DNA from: Methanoculleus receptaculi
GTDB lineage: Archaea; Halobacteriota; Methanomicrobia; Methanomicrobiales; Methanoculleaceae
Assembly: GCF_033472595.1 (NCBI RefSeq)
Contig: NZ_CP137642.1
Location: forward strand, 1,550,001-1,614,000
Direction of reading: 5' to 3'
DNA: 64,000 nt
Under the pieces are notes generated by a model. The model saw only the letters and a program-made list of their open reading frames with translations. It had not been told where the DNA came from and did no database searches. Shown here one piece after another: positions 51,284-59,398 of the stretch; position 1 is the stretch's first letter; each line of letters opens with the position of its first letter. The position numbers and the translations under genes were made by a program.

Positions 51284-52027
51284 TCACACCCTTGCGACTG
51301 AGACGGGGATCACCTTGATGCCGTAGCCGGGGTGAACCTCGAAACTGACGATGTTCCCGGTGGTTTTGCGGGCGCCGCGGACCTTAACAACCTCGAGCAT
51401 CATGACGTACTTGCCGCCGACAAGTGCCTTCTTCATGAAGAGGTGGGCATCACAGATTGAGCGGATACGGACAAGGGCATCCTCAACGAAGGCGTAGGTG
51501 TGGAGGGTGATCAGGATGGTCTTGCCGTGGTCGACAAGGTTCTTGCAGTTGGTAAAGAATGTGAGGACGGTGTCCTGGGTGGCGTACTCGGTAAAGAGGG
51601 TGAGCGAGTCGATGACGATGATCTGGGCTTTCGTCTGCTCCATGAAACCGATCATCCGCTCCAGGGTTCCATGCATCTTCTCCTTCGTCCACTCAAACCC
51701 GACGACGTGCATCGGAAATACGCGTAAGTAGCCCCAGGCGAAGTAGTCGGAGATGTCAAGGCTCATCGACTCCATCTGGGTGAGGAAACTCTTGCTCGTG
51801 TTCTCTGTCGAGAAGAGGTCGACGTTGAACCCCTGTTTCAGGGCGCCCCAGATGATCTGCTGGGTAAGAACGCTCTTTCCGGTGTCGTTCTCGCCCTCGA
51901 TGAGGGTGAGCGACTGAAGCGGGAGGCCGTCGGCTATCTTTTTGTCGAGCTCGGAGTTCCCGGTCGAGAGGATACTCTGGTCGGGCATCTCGAGGACGCT
52001 TTTCTGGGCATCGACGCTGGTTACCAT
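51284..52027 (-). CDS. arlH: Archaellum KaiC-like regulator ArlH (FlaH)
   Basis: 247 aa. RecA/KaiC fold that binds ATP and caps ArlI. Walker A LIEGENDTGKSVLTQQI and Walker B IIVIDSLTLF; the catalytic Glu after Walker A is present in the usual ENDTGKS form. ATG 52027 is preferred since GGTGATC lies 5 nt upstream. 5 bp after arlF. Confidence 0.94.
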   Translation of the reverse strand: MVTSVDAQKSVLEMPDQSILSTGNSELDKKIADGLPLQSLTLIEGENDTGKSVLTQQIIWGALKQGFNVDLFSTENTSKSFLTQMESMSLDISDYFAWGYLRVFPMHVVGFEWTKEKMHGTLERMIGFMEQTKAQIIVIDSLTLFTEYATQDTVLTFFTNCKNLVDHGKTILITLHTYAFVEDALVRIRSICDAHLFMKKALVGGKYVMMLEVVKVRGARKTTGNIVSFEVHPGYGIKVIPVSVARV

Positions 52028-52032
52028 CTCGA

Positions 52033-52509
52033 TCACCTGGTGATGTATGTTGAGGCTGAGACTCCGTTCGGGGTGACGACCTGGACACAGATGGGGGTTG
52101 CATCCTCCTCGAAGGTGACGATGAGGGTGAGGGTCTCATCGGGGTCCCACTGGCCGGGGTGGACGCCGTCTGGATTTATCCTCACATTGTTCCAGTAGTT
52201 CACATCTCCTTTCTCGTAGGGGATGTATACGGGGCCGGTCTCGTAGTGGAGGTAGACGTCGATGGAACTTATATCGACGACCGGTTCGCTCCCGGTGTTA
52301 TCCACCTTGACGGAGAGGCTCTGGTTGTTCAAGGTCGTCTCCTGGATCGCGATCGCTGTTCGCATCCGGGCCTCCTGCTGAGCGGCAAGGCTGCTCTGCG
52401 CCTCGACCAGCACCTCGGTGGTGGCGAGGGTGCCGCCGATCAGGACGTAGGCGGTGACGACGAGAAGGAGGATGCCGACACCGGATGCGACGATTGGTCC
52501 CGCGCTCAT
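52033..52509 (-). CDS. arlF: Archaellum stator protein, ArlF-like (FlaF)
   Basis: 158 aa. One N-terminal membrane helix (VASGVGILLLVVTAYVLIGG) then a beta-sandwich outside the membrane (QSLSVKVDNTGSEPVVDISSIDVYL; PICVQVVTPNGV). The helix-to-domain pattern (AQSSLAAQQEARMRTAIAIQ...NTG) matches ArlF, which binds the S-layer and anchors the motor together with ArlG. Assignment F versus G is by motif and less certain than the pair itself. 2 bp after arlG. Confidence 0.82.
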   Translation of the reverse strand: MSAGPIVASGVGILLLVVTAYVLIGGTLATTEVLVEAQSSLAAQQEARMRTAIAIQETTLNNQSLSVKVDNTGSEPVVDISSIDVYLHYETGPVYIPYEKGDVNYWNNVRINPDGVHPGQWDPDETLTLIVTFEEDATPICVQVVTPNGVSASTYITR

Positions 52510-52511
52510 CT

Positions 52512-53006
52512 TCAACCACCCGCGGTAAACGTGGTCGAACGGTAGACGCCTGTTGGGAGTACGAACTGGAAGTAGACCACATCGCCCACGCCCGGGATCT
52601 TTGAGGTCATTCCTTCGATATAGAGTGTCTCGCCGGGGTCCCACTGGCCGTTGGTGTCCTCCAGGATCTCGTATTTCCATGTCCCTTCGGGGAGCGATGT
52701 GGAATACGTCAGCCGGGTGAAGTCGCCCTCCGCCCCCAGGAAGACGTCGGCCTTATCGATCTCAGTGCTGGCGACCCTGCCGGTGCCGACGTTCTTTATC
52801 CAGATCTTGGCGGTGTTGTTACTCCCACTGGCGTAGGTCGCGACTATCCGTATATCGGTGCTCAACCGTTCGTCAACGGCATGGGAGGAGGAGGATATGG
52901 TGCCCGAGAGGGAGTAGATCACTGGAAAAACTGCGTTAATCAGTACGCCAGCCGATATGACGGCGGCGATAAGGAACATCGCTGTGGTGATTGCTTCGCT
53001 TGACAT
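52512..53006 (-). CDS. arlG: Archaellum stator protein, ArlG-like (FlaG)
   Basis: 164 aa. N-terminal archaellin-like helix (AITTAMFLIAAVISAGVLINAVFPVIYSL) and an extracellular beta domain (VDERLSTDIRIVATY; TAKIWIKNVGTGRV). The DERLSTDIRIV motif fits ArlG, which forms a filament on ArlF in the pseudo-periplasm. Here G precedes F, the reverse of the F-G order I expect in haloarchaeal operons and the same as I recall for Sulfolobus. Confidence 0.82.
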   Translation of the reverse strand: MSSEAITTAMFLIAAVISAGVLINAVFPVIYSLSGTISSSSHAVDERLSTDIRIVATYASGSNNTAKIWIKNVGTGRVASTEIDKADVFLGAEGDFTRLTYSTSLPEGTWKYEILEDTNGQWDPGETLYIEGMTSKIPGVGDVVYFQFVLPTGVYRSTTFTAGG

Positions 53007-53037
53007 TCGCTGATCCTGTCCATTCTACCCGGTCCTG

Positions 53038-53835
53038 TTAGATCCTGTCAAGAAGTTCGGCCCAGGTGTCGCCGGCATCCCGCTCTGCCTGAGGCTCCCC
53101 CTTCTGCTCTTTTGCGCCGCGCCGCGAGTGCATCAGCACCTCGATCATCTCCCGGTCGAGCGTGGAGTCCTCGGGGTCAAGGATCCGGTTCAGGACGTAG
53201 AGTTCGGAGACAAACTCGTTTGGGCCGATCTCCTCTGTCACTTTACTGGTATCGGCTACCATCCGCATGATCTCGCGGATCTGCCCGGCTACATCCTCGC
53301 TGATGTAGCCCATCGACTGGTAGGCGTCGATCATGATACTCATGCGCTCGCGGCCGTACCTGCTGCATCCCTGGTTCACCCACTCGAAGAGCCGGTGGAC
53401 CTTCTGGAGTTTGAGTTTTGAGGGGGGTTTTGGCCTGGAGTCCTCGGCGGGGGGCGGGGTGTAGACCGTTCCGGCCCCTGCCGCAGGAAGACCGGGGAGG
53501 GGGGCGGCCGCCCTGGCCATGGGAGGGGACTCTGCGGGGTTTGGGGCCGGGGGTGAAACCTCCACCGCGGCATCCGTGTCTGGAACCTTCTCATCATCCA
53601 TTTTGGCCGGGGTGTCAGCAGGGGTTTCCGACCGGGCCTTCGCACGAACGGAGGCAGAACTTGTGAACGGGTTGTCCAGCTCGTTCAGCCGTTCCCGCAG
53701 GTCGATGAGCAGCCGTTTGATCGACGTCTTGACGAAGTCCAGTTCCTTCTCGAGGGCGTCGAGGCGGGCCTCAGGGTCATCCGAAGATACACCCGCAAGT
53801 ATCTTATCGATCTGAGCCTGGTCTACCCCAGCCAT
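53038..53835 (-). CDS. Archaellum motor cytosolic protein ArlC/D/E-like
   Basis: 265 aa. N-terminal coiled coil (ARLDALEKELDFVKTSIKRLLIDLRERLNEL), a Pro-rich linker (about 65-145) and a C-terminal ArlD/E domain (LQKVHRLFEWVNQGCSRYGRERMSIMIDAYQSMGYIS...LYVLNRILDPED). These proteins form the cytosolic collar that receives the CheF-CheY signal. One fused protein serves in place of separate C, D and E. First gene of the arl operon, 31 bp before arlG. Confidence 0.88.
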   Translation of the reverse strand: MAGVDQAQIDKILAGVSSDDPEARLDALEKELDFVKTSIKRLLIDLRERLNELDNPFTSSASVRAKARSETPADTPAKMDDEKVPDTDAAVEVSPPAPNPAESPPMARAAAPLPGLPAAGAGTVYTPPPAEDSRPKPPSKLKLQKVHRLFEWVNQGCSRYGRERMSIMIDAYQSMGYISEDVAGQIREIMRMVADTSKVTEEIGPNEFVSELYVLNRILDPEDSTLDREMIEVLMHSRRGAKEQKGEPQAERDAGDTWAELLDRI

Positions 53836-53859
53836 TATGGTGATTTATATAACCACTAT

Positions 53860-53870
53860 TATTTATAAAC
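53860..53870 (-). promoter_or_regulatory. Promoter of the arl operon
   Basis: GTTTATAAATA on the minus strand, about 29 bp before ATG 53835; a second AT block, GTTATATAAAT at 53842-53852, lies between it and the start. Leaderless start is likely. Confidence 0.55.
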
Positions 53871-54326
53871 TTTTGCCACAATAGATCCCCGGTTTTATTC
53901 TGGTTCGGGGTATTCTGAGGTGTGTTGCCCGGACGGTGTGGGGCTGGGAAACCAGGGGTGTCCCACTGGCGGCCGGAGGGGGCCTCTGCCATCCGCGCCC
54001 CGGCATGGTGGGGTATGAGCCCGCCGGGCCAGCGGTCTGGATGATAAAACCTCCATCTTTTCCGGGGAGTGTGTTTCCACTCCACTGTCTATTATGCATC
54101 TCTCGTTGAACGTATCTCGTTTGGCACCCCCACCCGGACACACCCAACATCTGGATTGGCGGGCGTTCTGCGGCGATGCGGGTCATCCCCAAATCCCCGT
54201 GGGAGGTTCATTAAACATTTTTCCGAAGGTATAATAGGAGGGGAGGCGTAGCGAGAAGGTAAACATACCTGCAAACATATCGAGGTATCCGTAACCGAAA
54301 CTTCTCCACAACGCCAGGATGCTGAT
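53871..54326. other. Intergenic region between the arl operon and the GT-C-like gene
   Basis: No convincing gene; the open frames here have no recognisable domain. Towards the right end GGTATAATAGG (about 54228-54238) is a possible TATA box for the gene at 54327, which would leave a leader near 70 nt. No clear dispersed-repeat copy. Confidence 0.4.
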
Positions 54327-56246
54327 ATGATGCCACAAAAGGGGTCTAAAAAAAGATCTGAGCCGGAACAGAGTGCAAAAACCCGCGACCAACCGGAGCG
54401 AGGGGCGGTTTCATCTTTTCTTGACCGAAACCTGATTCCGATACTCATCTTCATCGTCTCGTTCTTCTTTATCATAACGTTCTCGAACCCGGCGCTCTTC
54501 CTGAACGATGAGTGGATCACGGTCAACCAGCTGCACCAGCTTGGGGAAGGCCACCAGATCATCGTGAACGAGGGGAAGTATGGGACGTTTGTGAACGGGA
54601 CGCCGGGGCCGTACATGCAGTCTCACCATAACCTCCTCGGCTATACCATGATGCTCCCTGTCCTTTCGCTCCCGGCGCTCCGGTTCTTCGGCCTCTTCGG
54701 CGACCAGTTCAGGCTGGCCATCGTCCTACTCTGGTCGATGCTGCCGGTTGTGATGGCGGTGCTGGTCGACGCTTACCGGCCGCAGTACGCACGGTGGCGT
54801 GGGATAAGGTGGACTTGGCTTGTTATCGTGGCGTCGTTCATAGGGCTGCTTGCAAACCTGGTCTTTTACTACCCATGGCCGTTCACCGCACCGGACGCTC
54901 CCGTGGAGGCCGCAGCGGTGGTCTTCACGAACCACCTCCTCTTTGCTGCATTCGCGGTGATGGTCTACCTCACCTGCAGAACCATCTTTGAGGATACCTG
55001 GCTCTCGATCTTCGGGACGATCACCTGCATCTCCTGTTCGTCCTACATCTTCTGGGCTGCAAACGCGAAGGACCATATGCTTGTGGCGGCGATGATGGCG
55101 GCGGTCATCCTCTTTCTGGTGAGGTATATCAGGTACGGAAGGCTCCGGGATGCCGCCATGGGATTCGGGTTCATCGGGTTGCTTGCATGGGCGCGGCCGG
55201 AGGTGGGGTTTGCGGTCTTTGTCTTTGCCGCGCTCTACTTCGTCGGGCTCCAGATACCCCGCGGCCTCCAGGGGAGGCCGGTACAGGAGACGGCAAAGGC
55301 GCTCTGCATCCCTCTTGCCACGCTTGCCGGGGCCGTGCCGCTCTTCATCAACAACATCTGCGTGACAGGAAACCCCCTCGTGCCCCCGTTCTACGTCTAC
55401 CAGAGCCGGGTCTGGCGTGCCGGAACCGATGGGTCGTTCATCGGTTCGGCCGAGGCGATTGGTGATGTCGCCCAGGCGGTCCAGGCGCCGTCAGGCGGGA
55501 TTGCAGATTTCCTCTCGATGGTCACCGGGCACTTCTCGCCATCATGGTCGACCCTGCCCGGCGATATCTTCGGCATCCTCTTTGGCCCCGAATCCGGGAA
55601 CATGAACCTTGTGGCGGTCTCGCCGCTGATCATCATCGCGCTGGTTGTGTTGCCCATCCTGCTGTGGAGGAGACCCGAACGGTTCAGCGCGTCGGACCGG
55701 CAGGTCATTCTGCTCCTTGCTGTCGTCGGCATCGCGGTCTGGGTGGCATACCTCCGGTCGATGCACGGGCTCAATACGAGCAACGGTATTGTTCCTGATA
55801 TCCGGTATCTGACACCGTTCTATCTGCCGGTGGGACTGCTCGGGGTATACGCCGTATCGCGCCTGAGCAGCACCGACCCGAAACGGCGGACGCTCTCGCT
55901 TGCCGCCGTCATCGCGGTCTCTGCTCCGGTGCTGCTCGTCGTGATGATGCTCTTTCAGCCCTACGGCGGCCAGTACGCCGGCTACACGCTGTTCTTTACC
56001 CGGGTCACGTTCGTGCTGCTGGCTGTGACCCTCGTCCTCATCGCGGCGGGAAAGCGGTTCGGCATACCGCAGAGGTGGGTCATGGCGGCTGTGCTCCTCC
56101 TTATCGCCGTCCCGTTTGCGTGGCAGATGATGATGGTCTTCCTCTACTCGGTGGCAAAGTTCAACGGTTACCCGCTCTGGATCCCGGTTGTTGAAACGCT
56201 CTTCCAGCACTGCATCGGGGTCTCGGAACTACCCCCTCCCTCCTGA
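54327..56246 (+). CDS. GT-C-like integral membrane glycosyltransferase, candidate
   Basis: 639 aa, about 12-13 membrane helices. The first extracellular loop holds FLNDEWITVNQLHQL, an acidic D-E motif just after helix 1 as in GT-C enzymes that use lipid-linked sugars; a large loop at about 350-430 follows. No STT3 motif (WWDYG) is present, so it is not the oligosaccharyltransferase. Its place between the arl operon and the archaellins makes archaellin or S-layer glycosylation plausible (inference). Two adjacent ATGs (54327, 54330) are possible starts; no good ribosome binding site. Confidence 0.65.
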   Translation: MMPQKGSKKRSEPEQSAKTRDQPERGAVSSFLDRNLIPILIFIVSFFFIITFSNPALFLNDEWITVNQLHQLGEGHQIIVNEGKYGTFVNGTPGPYMQSHHNLLGYTMMLPVLSLPALRFFGLFGDQFRLAIVLLWSMLPVVMAVLVDAYRPQYARWRGIRWTWLVIVASFIGLLANLVFYYPWPFTAPDAPVEAAAVVFTNHLLFAAFAVMVYLTCRTIFEDTWLSIFGTITCISCSSYIFWAANAKDHMLVAAMMAAVILFLVRYIRYGRLRDAAMGFGFIGLLAWARPEVGFAVFVFAALYFVGLQIPRGLQGRPVQETAKALCIPLATLAGAVPLFINNICVTGNPLVPPFYVYQSRVWRAGTDGSFIGSAEAIGDVAQAVQAPSGGIADFLSMVTGHFSPSWSTLPGDIFGILFGPESGNMNLVAVSPLIIIALVVLPILLWRRPERFSASDRQVILLLAVVGIAVWVAYLRSMHGLNTSNGIVPDIRYLTPFYLPVGLLGVYAVSRLSSTDPKRRTLSLAAVIAVSAPVLLVVMMLFQPYGGQYAGYTLFFTRVTFVLLAVTLVLIAAGKRFGIPQRWVMAAVLLLIAVPFAWQMMMVFLYSVAKFNGYPLWIPVVETLFQHCIGVSELPPPS

Positions 56247-56254
56247 CTCTTTTT

Positions 56255-56434
56255 CTAGCGATCCCGGGGGTTCCGCACACCCCGGCCAAACCGGCCGATC
56301 TCGGCGGCCGCGGCCTGCTTGACCAGGAAGAGCGTGACGATGCCTGCCCGGCGCTCCCGGGAGTTGGTCTTGAGGTCATCCCAAAAAGATCTCCGAACCT
56401 TCGGTATAACCTGATCGGAGCCCTTACTTCCCAG
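56255..56434 (-). pseudogene. Possible small gene or gene remnant
   Basis: An open frame between TAA (56435-56437) and TAG (56255-56257) reads KVRRSFWDDLKTNSRERR, AGIVTLFLVKQAAAAEIG and RFGRGVRNPRDR, which looks like real protein (charged, helical, Ala-rich core) rather than chance. No ATG, GTG or TTG opens it; CTG 56432-56434 is the only near-start. It is either a short gene with an unusual start, or the 3' end of a decayed gene. Not recognised. Confidence 0.3.
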
Positions 56435-57037
56435 TTATCCGCCATCTGAACCTTATCCTGATCCTGGAGGGTGAAACGGCTTCCCACTGGATATCGCCAC
56501 TCGGGGGAGGGTCCGGGAGGGGGTGCCCCCCTCCCGGTAACAGCGTTTTGGGACAACTTCGTTATCTCTCTTGACGGAGAAGAGTTGCTGGCAGTCCCGT
56601 GTGAACCGGTGTTGGCGCACGCTGCATCATGGGGGCTGCCGTCTACGTCTCTAATTCTGGTTCCTCGCTCTGTAGCGTTATCAATCCGGCTTTACCGCCG
56701 GCGACCTGCTTCGCCCGGACGGGGTCTGCTCGCGGGTCTGGGATGGGGTCGGGTAGTTCCGGGGTGATCGGTGCTGAGGAGAGCGAATTTGGTCGGTTGG
56801 CCCCCGGCAGGTTCCCGCACACAGAAGAGGGGGGTGAGAGGGGTTATAAGGAGGAACCGCGCCCGGTGCAAGTGGGCAACGTTGCATGGGCGCTGGCCGG
56901 AGGACAGGCAGAGTAAACATACCCGAAAAGGGGCTCCCGGCATACCCGCCGGGCCGGATCGGTTGCCGGGCCGCGGTTCCTGTAGAGTTACTGCATCAAT
57001 ACCTGAAAGAAAAAAGGGTTGGGGTGAGTGTTCACAG
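56435..57037. other. 600-bp region with no supported gene
   Basis: Open frames on both strands are short and lack domains. A GGGAGGGGGTGCCCCCCTCCC hairpin-like stretch lies at about 56515-56535. The sequence is G-rich on the plus strand, as in the repeat family, but no copy could be aligned. Confidence 0.4.
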
Positions 57038-57631
57038 TTAGAGAATGTTCACCTTGTCGAGATATGCCGGTACGGTCTTCTTGATCGGGTAGACTGCACC
57101 GACAGCCGGCTGAAGGTTCACGGAGAACTCAGTGTAGGGTTTCAAATCGGCCCCGGCGGGGAACCTGATCTTCAACACAAACTGCTCTCCTGGTTCGAGG
57201 AGATGGTTTGCAGGGGTGTTGATGTCATTGTAGGTTTTAATGACAGCCCATTCGCCTTTAGCAGGGGTCAGATTGTACCAATCAACGCTACGTGGTATGA
57301 CCACTGACGTCGTTCCGCTGGTGAACGTCACCAGCATCTGGCTGATATCGATCGGCGTGCCGCCTGCTGTGTTCCCTACGGTGAATTCAATAGAGTCCAG
57401 CGTGGTTGGAGCAGTAGTACTAGCATGCCCATAGATGTTCCCAATGATCTCAAGGCTCGAACTTGCCTGCTCTGACCCGGTGTGGACAACCTGCTGCGCC
57501 TGCTGCGTCGCGAAGAACCCGGCACCGAGCATTACATACGAGAAGACCGCGGCTACGACGACGAACGCGATCAGCACGATCGCGGCCTCAAGGCCGGTGA
57601 ACGCATCTTCGTTCTTGAATAGTTTCATCAT
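57038..57631 (-). CDS. arlB2: Archaellin (second in tandem)
   Basis: 197 aa filament subunit. Class III signal peptide processed by the ArlK/FlaK peptidase, probably before FTGLEAAIVLIAF (MMKLFKNEDA removed). The hydrophobic helix AIVLIAFVVVAAVFSYVMLG forms the filament core; the rest is a beta-rich outer domain with one N-glycosylation sequon in WYNLTP. ATG 57631 sits 6 nt after GAGGTGA; 57637 and 57628 are alternatives. It starts 11 bp after the first archaellin and the N-terminal halves are almost identical. Confidence 0.94.
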   Translation of the reverse strand: MMKLFKNEDAFTGLEAAIVLIAFVVVAAVFSYVMLGAGFFATQQAQQVVHTGSEQASSSLEIIGNIYGHASTTAPTTLDSIEFTVGNTAGGTPIDISQMLVTFTSGTTSVVIPRSVDWYNLTPAKGEWAVIKTYNDINTPANHLLEPGEQFVLKIRFPAGADLKPYTEFSVNLQPAVGAVYPIKKTVPAYLDKVNIL

Positions 57632-57642
57632 TCTCATTCACC

Positions 57643-58218
57643 TCAGTAAACCTCGTAGTAGTGGCCTGCCTGGAAGTCAGCCGGTGCTATACGGTTGATA
57701 GGCAGCGCCGCACCGATGTCGGGCTTGACCTCTACGGTGAAGCGGGCGTTCGGGCCGATCTCGGGTAAAGTACCACCGCTATTCGGGATCGTGATCTTCA
57801 CCATCTCGAATTTGTCAAGCATGTTGTTATTGCCGCTCTGCTGGGTAGTGCCGTTCACGTACCAATCATCTTTTACACCACCAAACGTGTAGGTCTCCAG
57901 ATCATTAGCCGTCGATACGGTGAAGGTCACCTTCTCCATGTCCACCGGCGCCCCCCCGGCAGCAAGCTGCAGGAAGAAGGCGATCTCTCCCAGATTGGTC
58001 GTATCTGTAGCCTTCACGATCACCGGCCCCGAGACCTCAAGGTTCGAGGTCGCCTGACCGACGCCCGTGTGCACAGTCCTCTGCGCCTCTCCCGTCGCGA
58101 AGAACCCGGCACCGAGCATTACATACGAGAAGACCGCGGCCACTACCACGAACGCGATCAGCACGATCGCGGCCTCAAGCCCGGTGAAACCCTCCTCGTT
58201 TCTAATCAATTTGCTCAT
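57643..58218 (-). CDS. arlB1: Archaellin (first in tandem)
   Basis: 191 aa. Signal MSKLIRNEEG followed by FTGLEAAIVLIAFVVVAAVF; the outer domain differs from arlB2 and has a sequon in YVNGTTQ. ATG 58218 has GGAGGA 8 nt upstream, which rules out the longer frame to 58281. Transcribed together with arlB2 from a strong TATA box 90 bp upstream, apart from the arl accessory operon, which allows higher expression of the filament proteins. Confidence 0.95.
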   Translation of the reverse strand: MSKLIRNEEGFTGLEAAIVLIAFVVVAAVFSYVMLGAGFFATGEAQRTVHTGVGQATSNLEVSGPVIVKATDTTNLGEIAFFLQLAAGGAPVDMEKVTFTVSTANDLETYTFGGVKDDWYVNGTTQQSGNNNMLDKFEMVKITIPNSGGTLPEIGPNARFTVEVKPDIGAALPINRIAPADFQAGHYYEVY

Positions 58219-58299
58219 GAAGCGTTTCCTCCTGATACCGGATGCCCGGATGAACCTCTCACCCAGACCAACACGGTTCACTTGAGTCTATACACTACC

Positions 58300-58309
58300 T
58301 TATATAAAT
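58300..58309 (-). promoter_or_regulatory. Archaellin promoter
   Basis: ATTTATATAA on the minus strand; predicted start near 58279, so the mRNA has a leader of about 60 nt with GGAGGA at 58226-58231, unlike the mostly leaderless genes of this window. Confidence 0.65.
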
Positions 58310-58582
58310 AATTTTTCACTGTGATGCGGGAGGCTGCGCCCATGATCGCTGCAGGGGGTGCAAGCAACCAGGCGTTTACCGCGGGAGATCGGCACCAGAG
58401 AGGTGCTTGCAGCCGGAAAGGCAACCATGGAGGTGTGGAAATACTTCACGTGGAAAAACCCCCACTTCTGGAAATATAATTCAAGATCGGGAAATATCAT
58501 GCACCGCGCCCACCAGAACCTGCCGGGTGCAGAACCGCGGGTGTGATATGCTGCGGCAGCAAACACTCTCAAGAGAGAGAGT

Positions 58583-59263
58583 ATGGGTGCAAAGGCTGAT
58601 ATAATCTATGTCATCCTCGGGGTCGTGGTCGTTATCCTGCTGGCCCTGGTCATAAAGCCGATGGCGATGGGTGAGATACCCCGGCTCCCGTGGGGGTGGG
58701 GGGAGGAAGCAGGACCGACCGTCACCCCCGCATGGGTGCCCACGATCCCCACCGCAACCGCGTCACCAACACCCGCGCCCACAACGGCGCCCCCCTGGAA
58801 CGGGACGCCGCAGAAGATAGGGTTCGTCGACCCTTCAACCTACCAGATACCCACAGGCGAGAGCCAGGTGAACATGACCGCCCTGCCGGTGAACAGATCC
58901 GCTCCGACACGCTGGGTGACCTATGCGACGATCGACGGGCACTGGTCGGGGACGACCGGGATCGTCCGGATCCCCGGCCCCATCTGGCGGCTTGACTACT
59001 CCGATATAGCAACCTCAAACTACGAGATCTCGCTCTTCAACTGCCAGGTTATGGACGCTGCCGACCCGAACAGGTTCGTCAGGATCATCACCCTCGACTT
59101 CCGCGACTTCCTGGCAGCGAAGGACAACCCCAACCTCAGGAAGGAACAGTGGGTGAGCACCTTTTACGAGGGCTACCACGACTACTACTTCGTCATCAAC
59201 GCGCGGTGTATCGACTCTTACCACCTGAAGATCCAGGTGCCGGAAGAGTATCTTGGGGTATAG
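58583..59263 (+). CDS. Single-pass membrane protein with Pro/Thr linker; paralogue of the gene at 11000
   Basis: 226 aa. N-terminal helix (IIYVILGVVVVILLALVI), a linker rich in Thr/Pro (about residues 45-75), and an extracellular domain with IWRLDYS, YYFVINARCIDSYHLKI and the C-terminal PEEYLGV. These align with the 202-aa protein at 11000-11608 (LWRLNCS; FYIIVSVDNIDSYRIT; PEYL). It is divergent from the archaellins. The 250 bp before it hold a GAAATATAAT block at 58471-58480 but no clear promoter. Unknown family, probably a surface protein. Confidence 0.72.
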   Translation: MGAKADIIYVILGVVVVILLALVIKPMAMGEIPRLPWGWGEEAGPTVTPAWVPTIPTATASPTPAPTTAPPWNGTPQKIGFVDPSTYQIPTGESQVNMTALPVNRSAPTRWVTYATIDGHWSGTTGIVRIPGPIWRLDYSDIATSNYEISLFNCQVMDAADPNRFVRIITLDFRDFLAAKDNPNLRKEQWVSTFYEGYHDYYFVINARCIDSYHLKIQVPEEYLGV

Positions 59264-59398
59264 GAGAGGCGAGGGGGAGCGGTTTCGGCGGAGATATGGA
59301 GATGAATAACCGCCCGGGAGAGAAAGAGCCTCCCGGATCTCTCGCATTCTCGCATGCTGTCGGGATGGTGTTTCTCTACCCAAACACCGCCTCCTCCC

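Noticed and set aside
54092-54616. 174-codon minus frame upstream of the GT-C gene
   Set aside because: Overlaps the start of a clear membrane protein on the other strand and has no domain.
56471-57307. Plus-strand frames at 56471-56767 and 56771-57307
   Set aside because: No recognisable motif; the second runs antisense into the arlB2 3' end.
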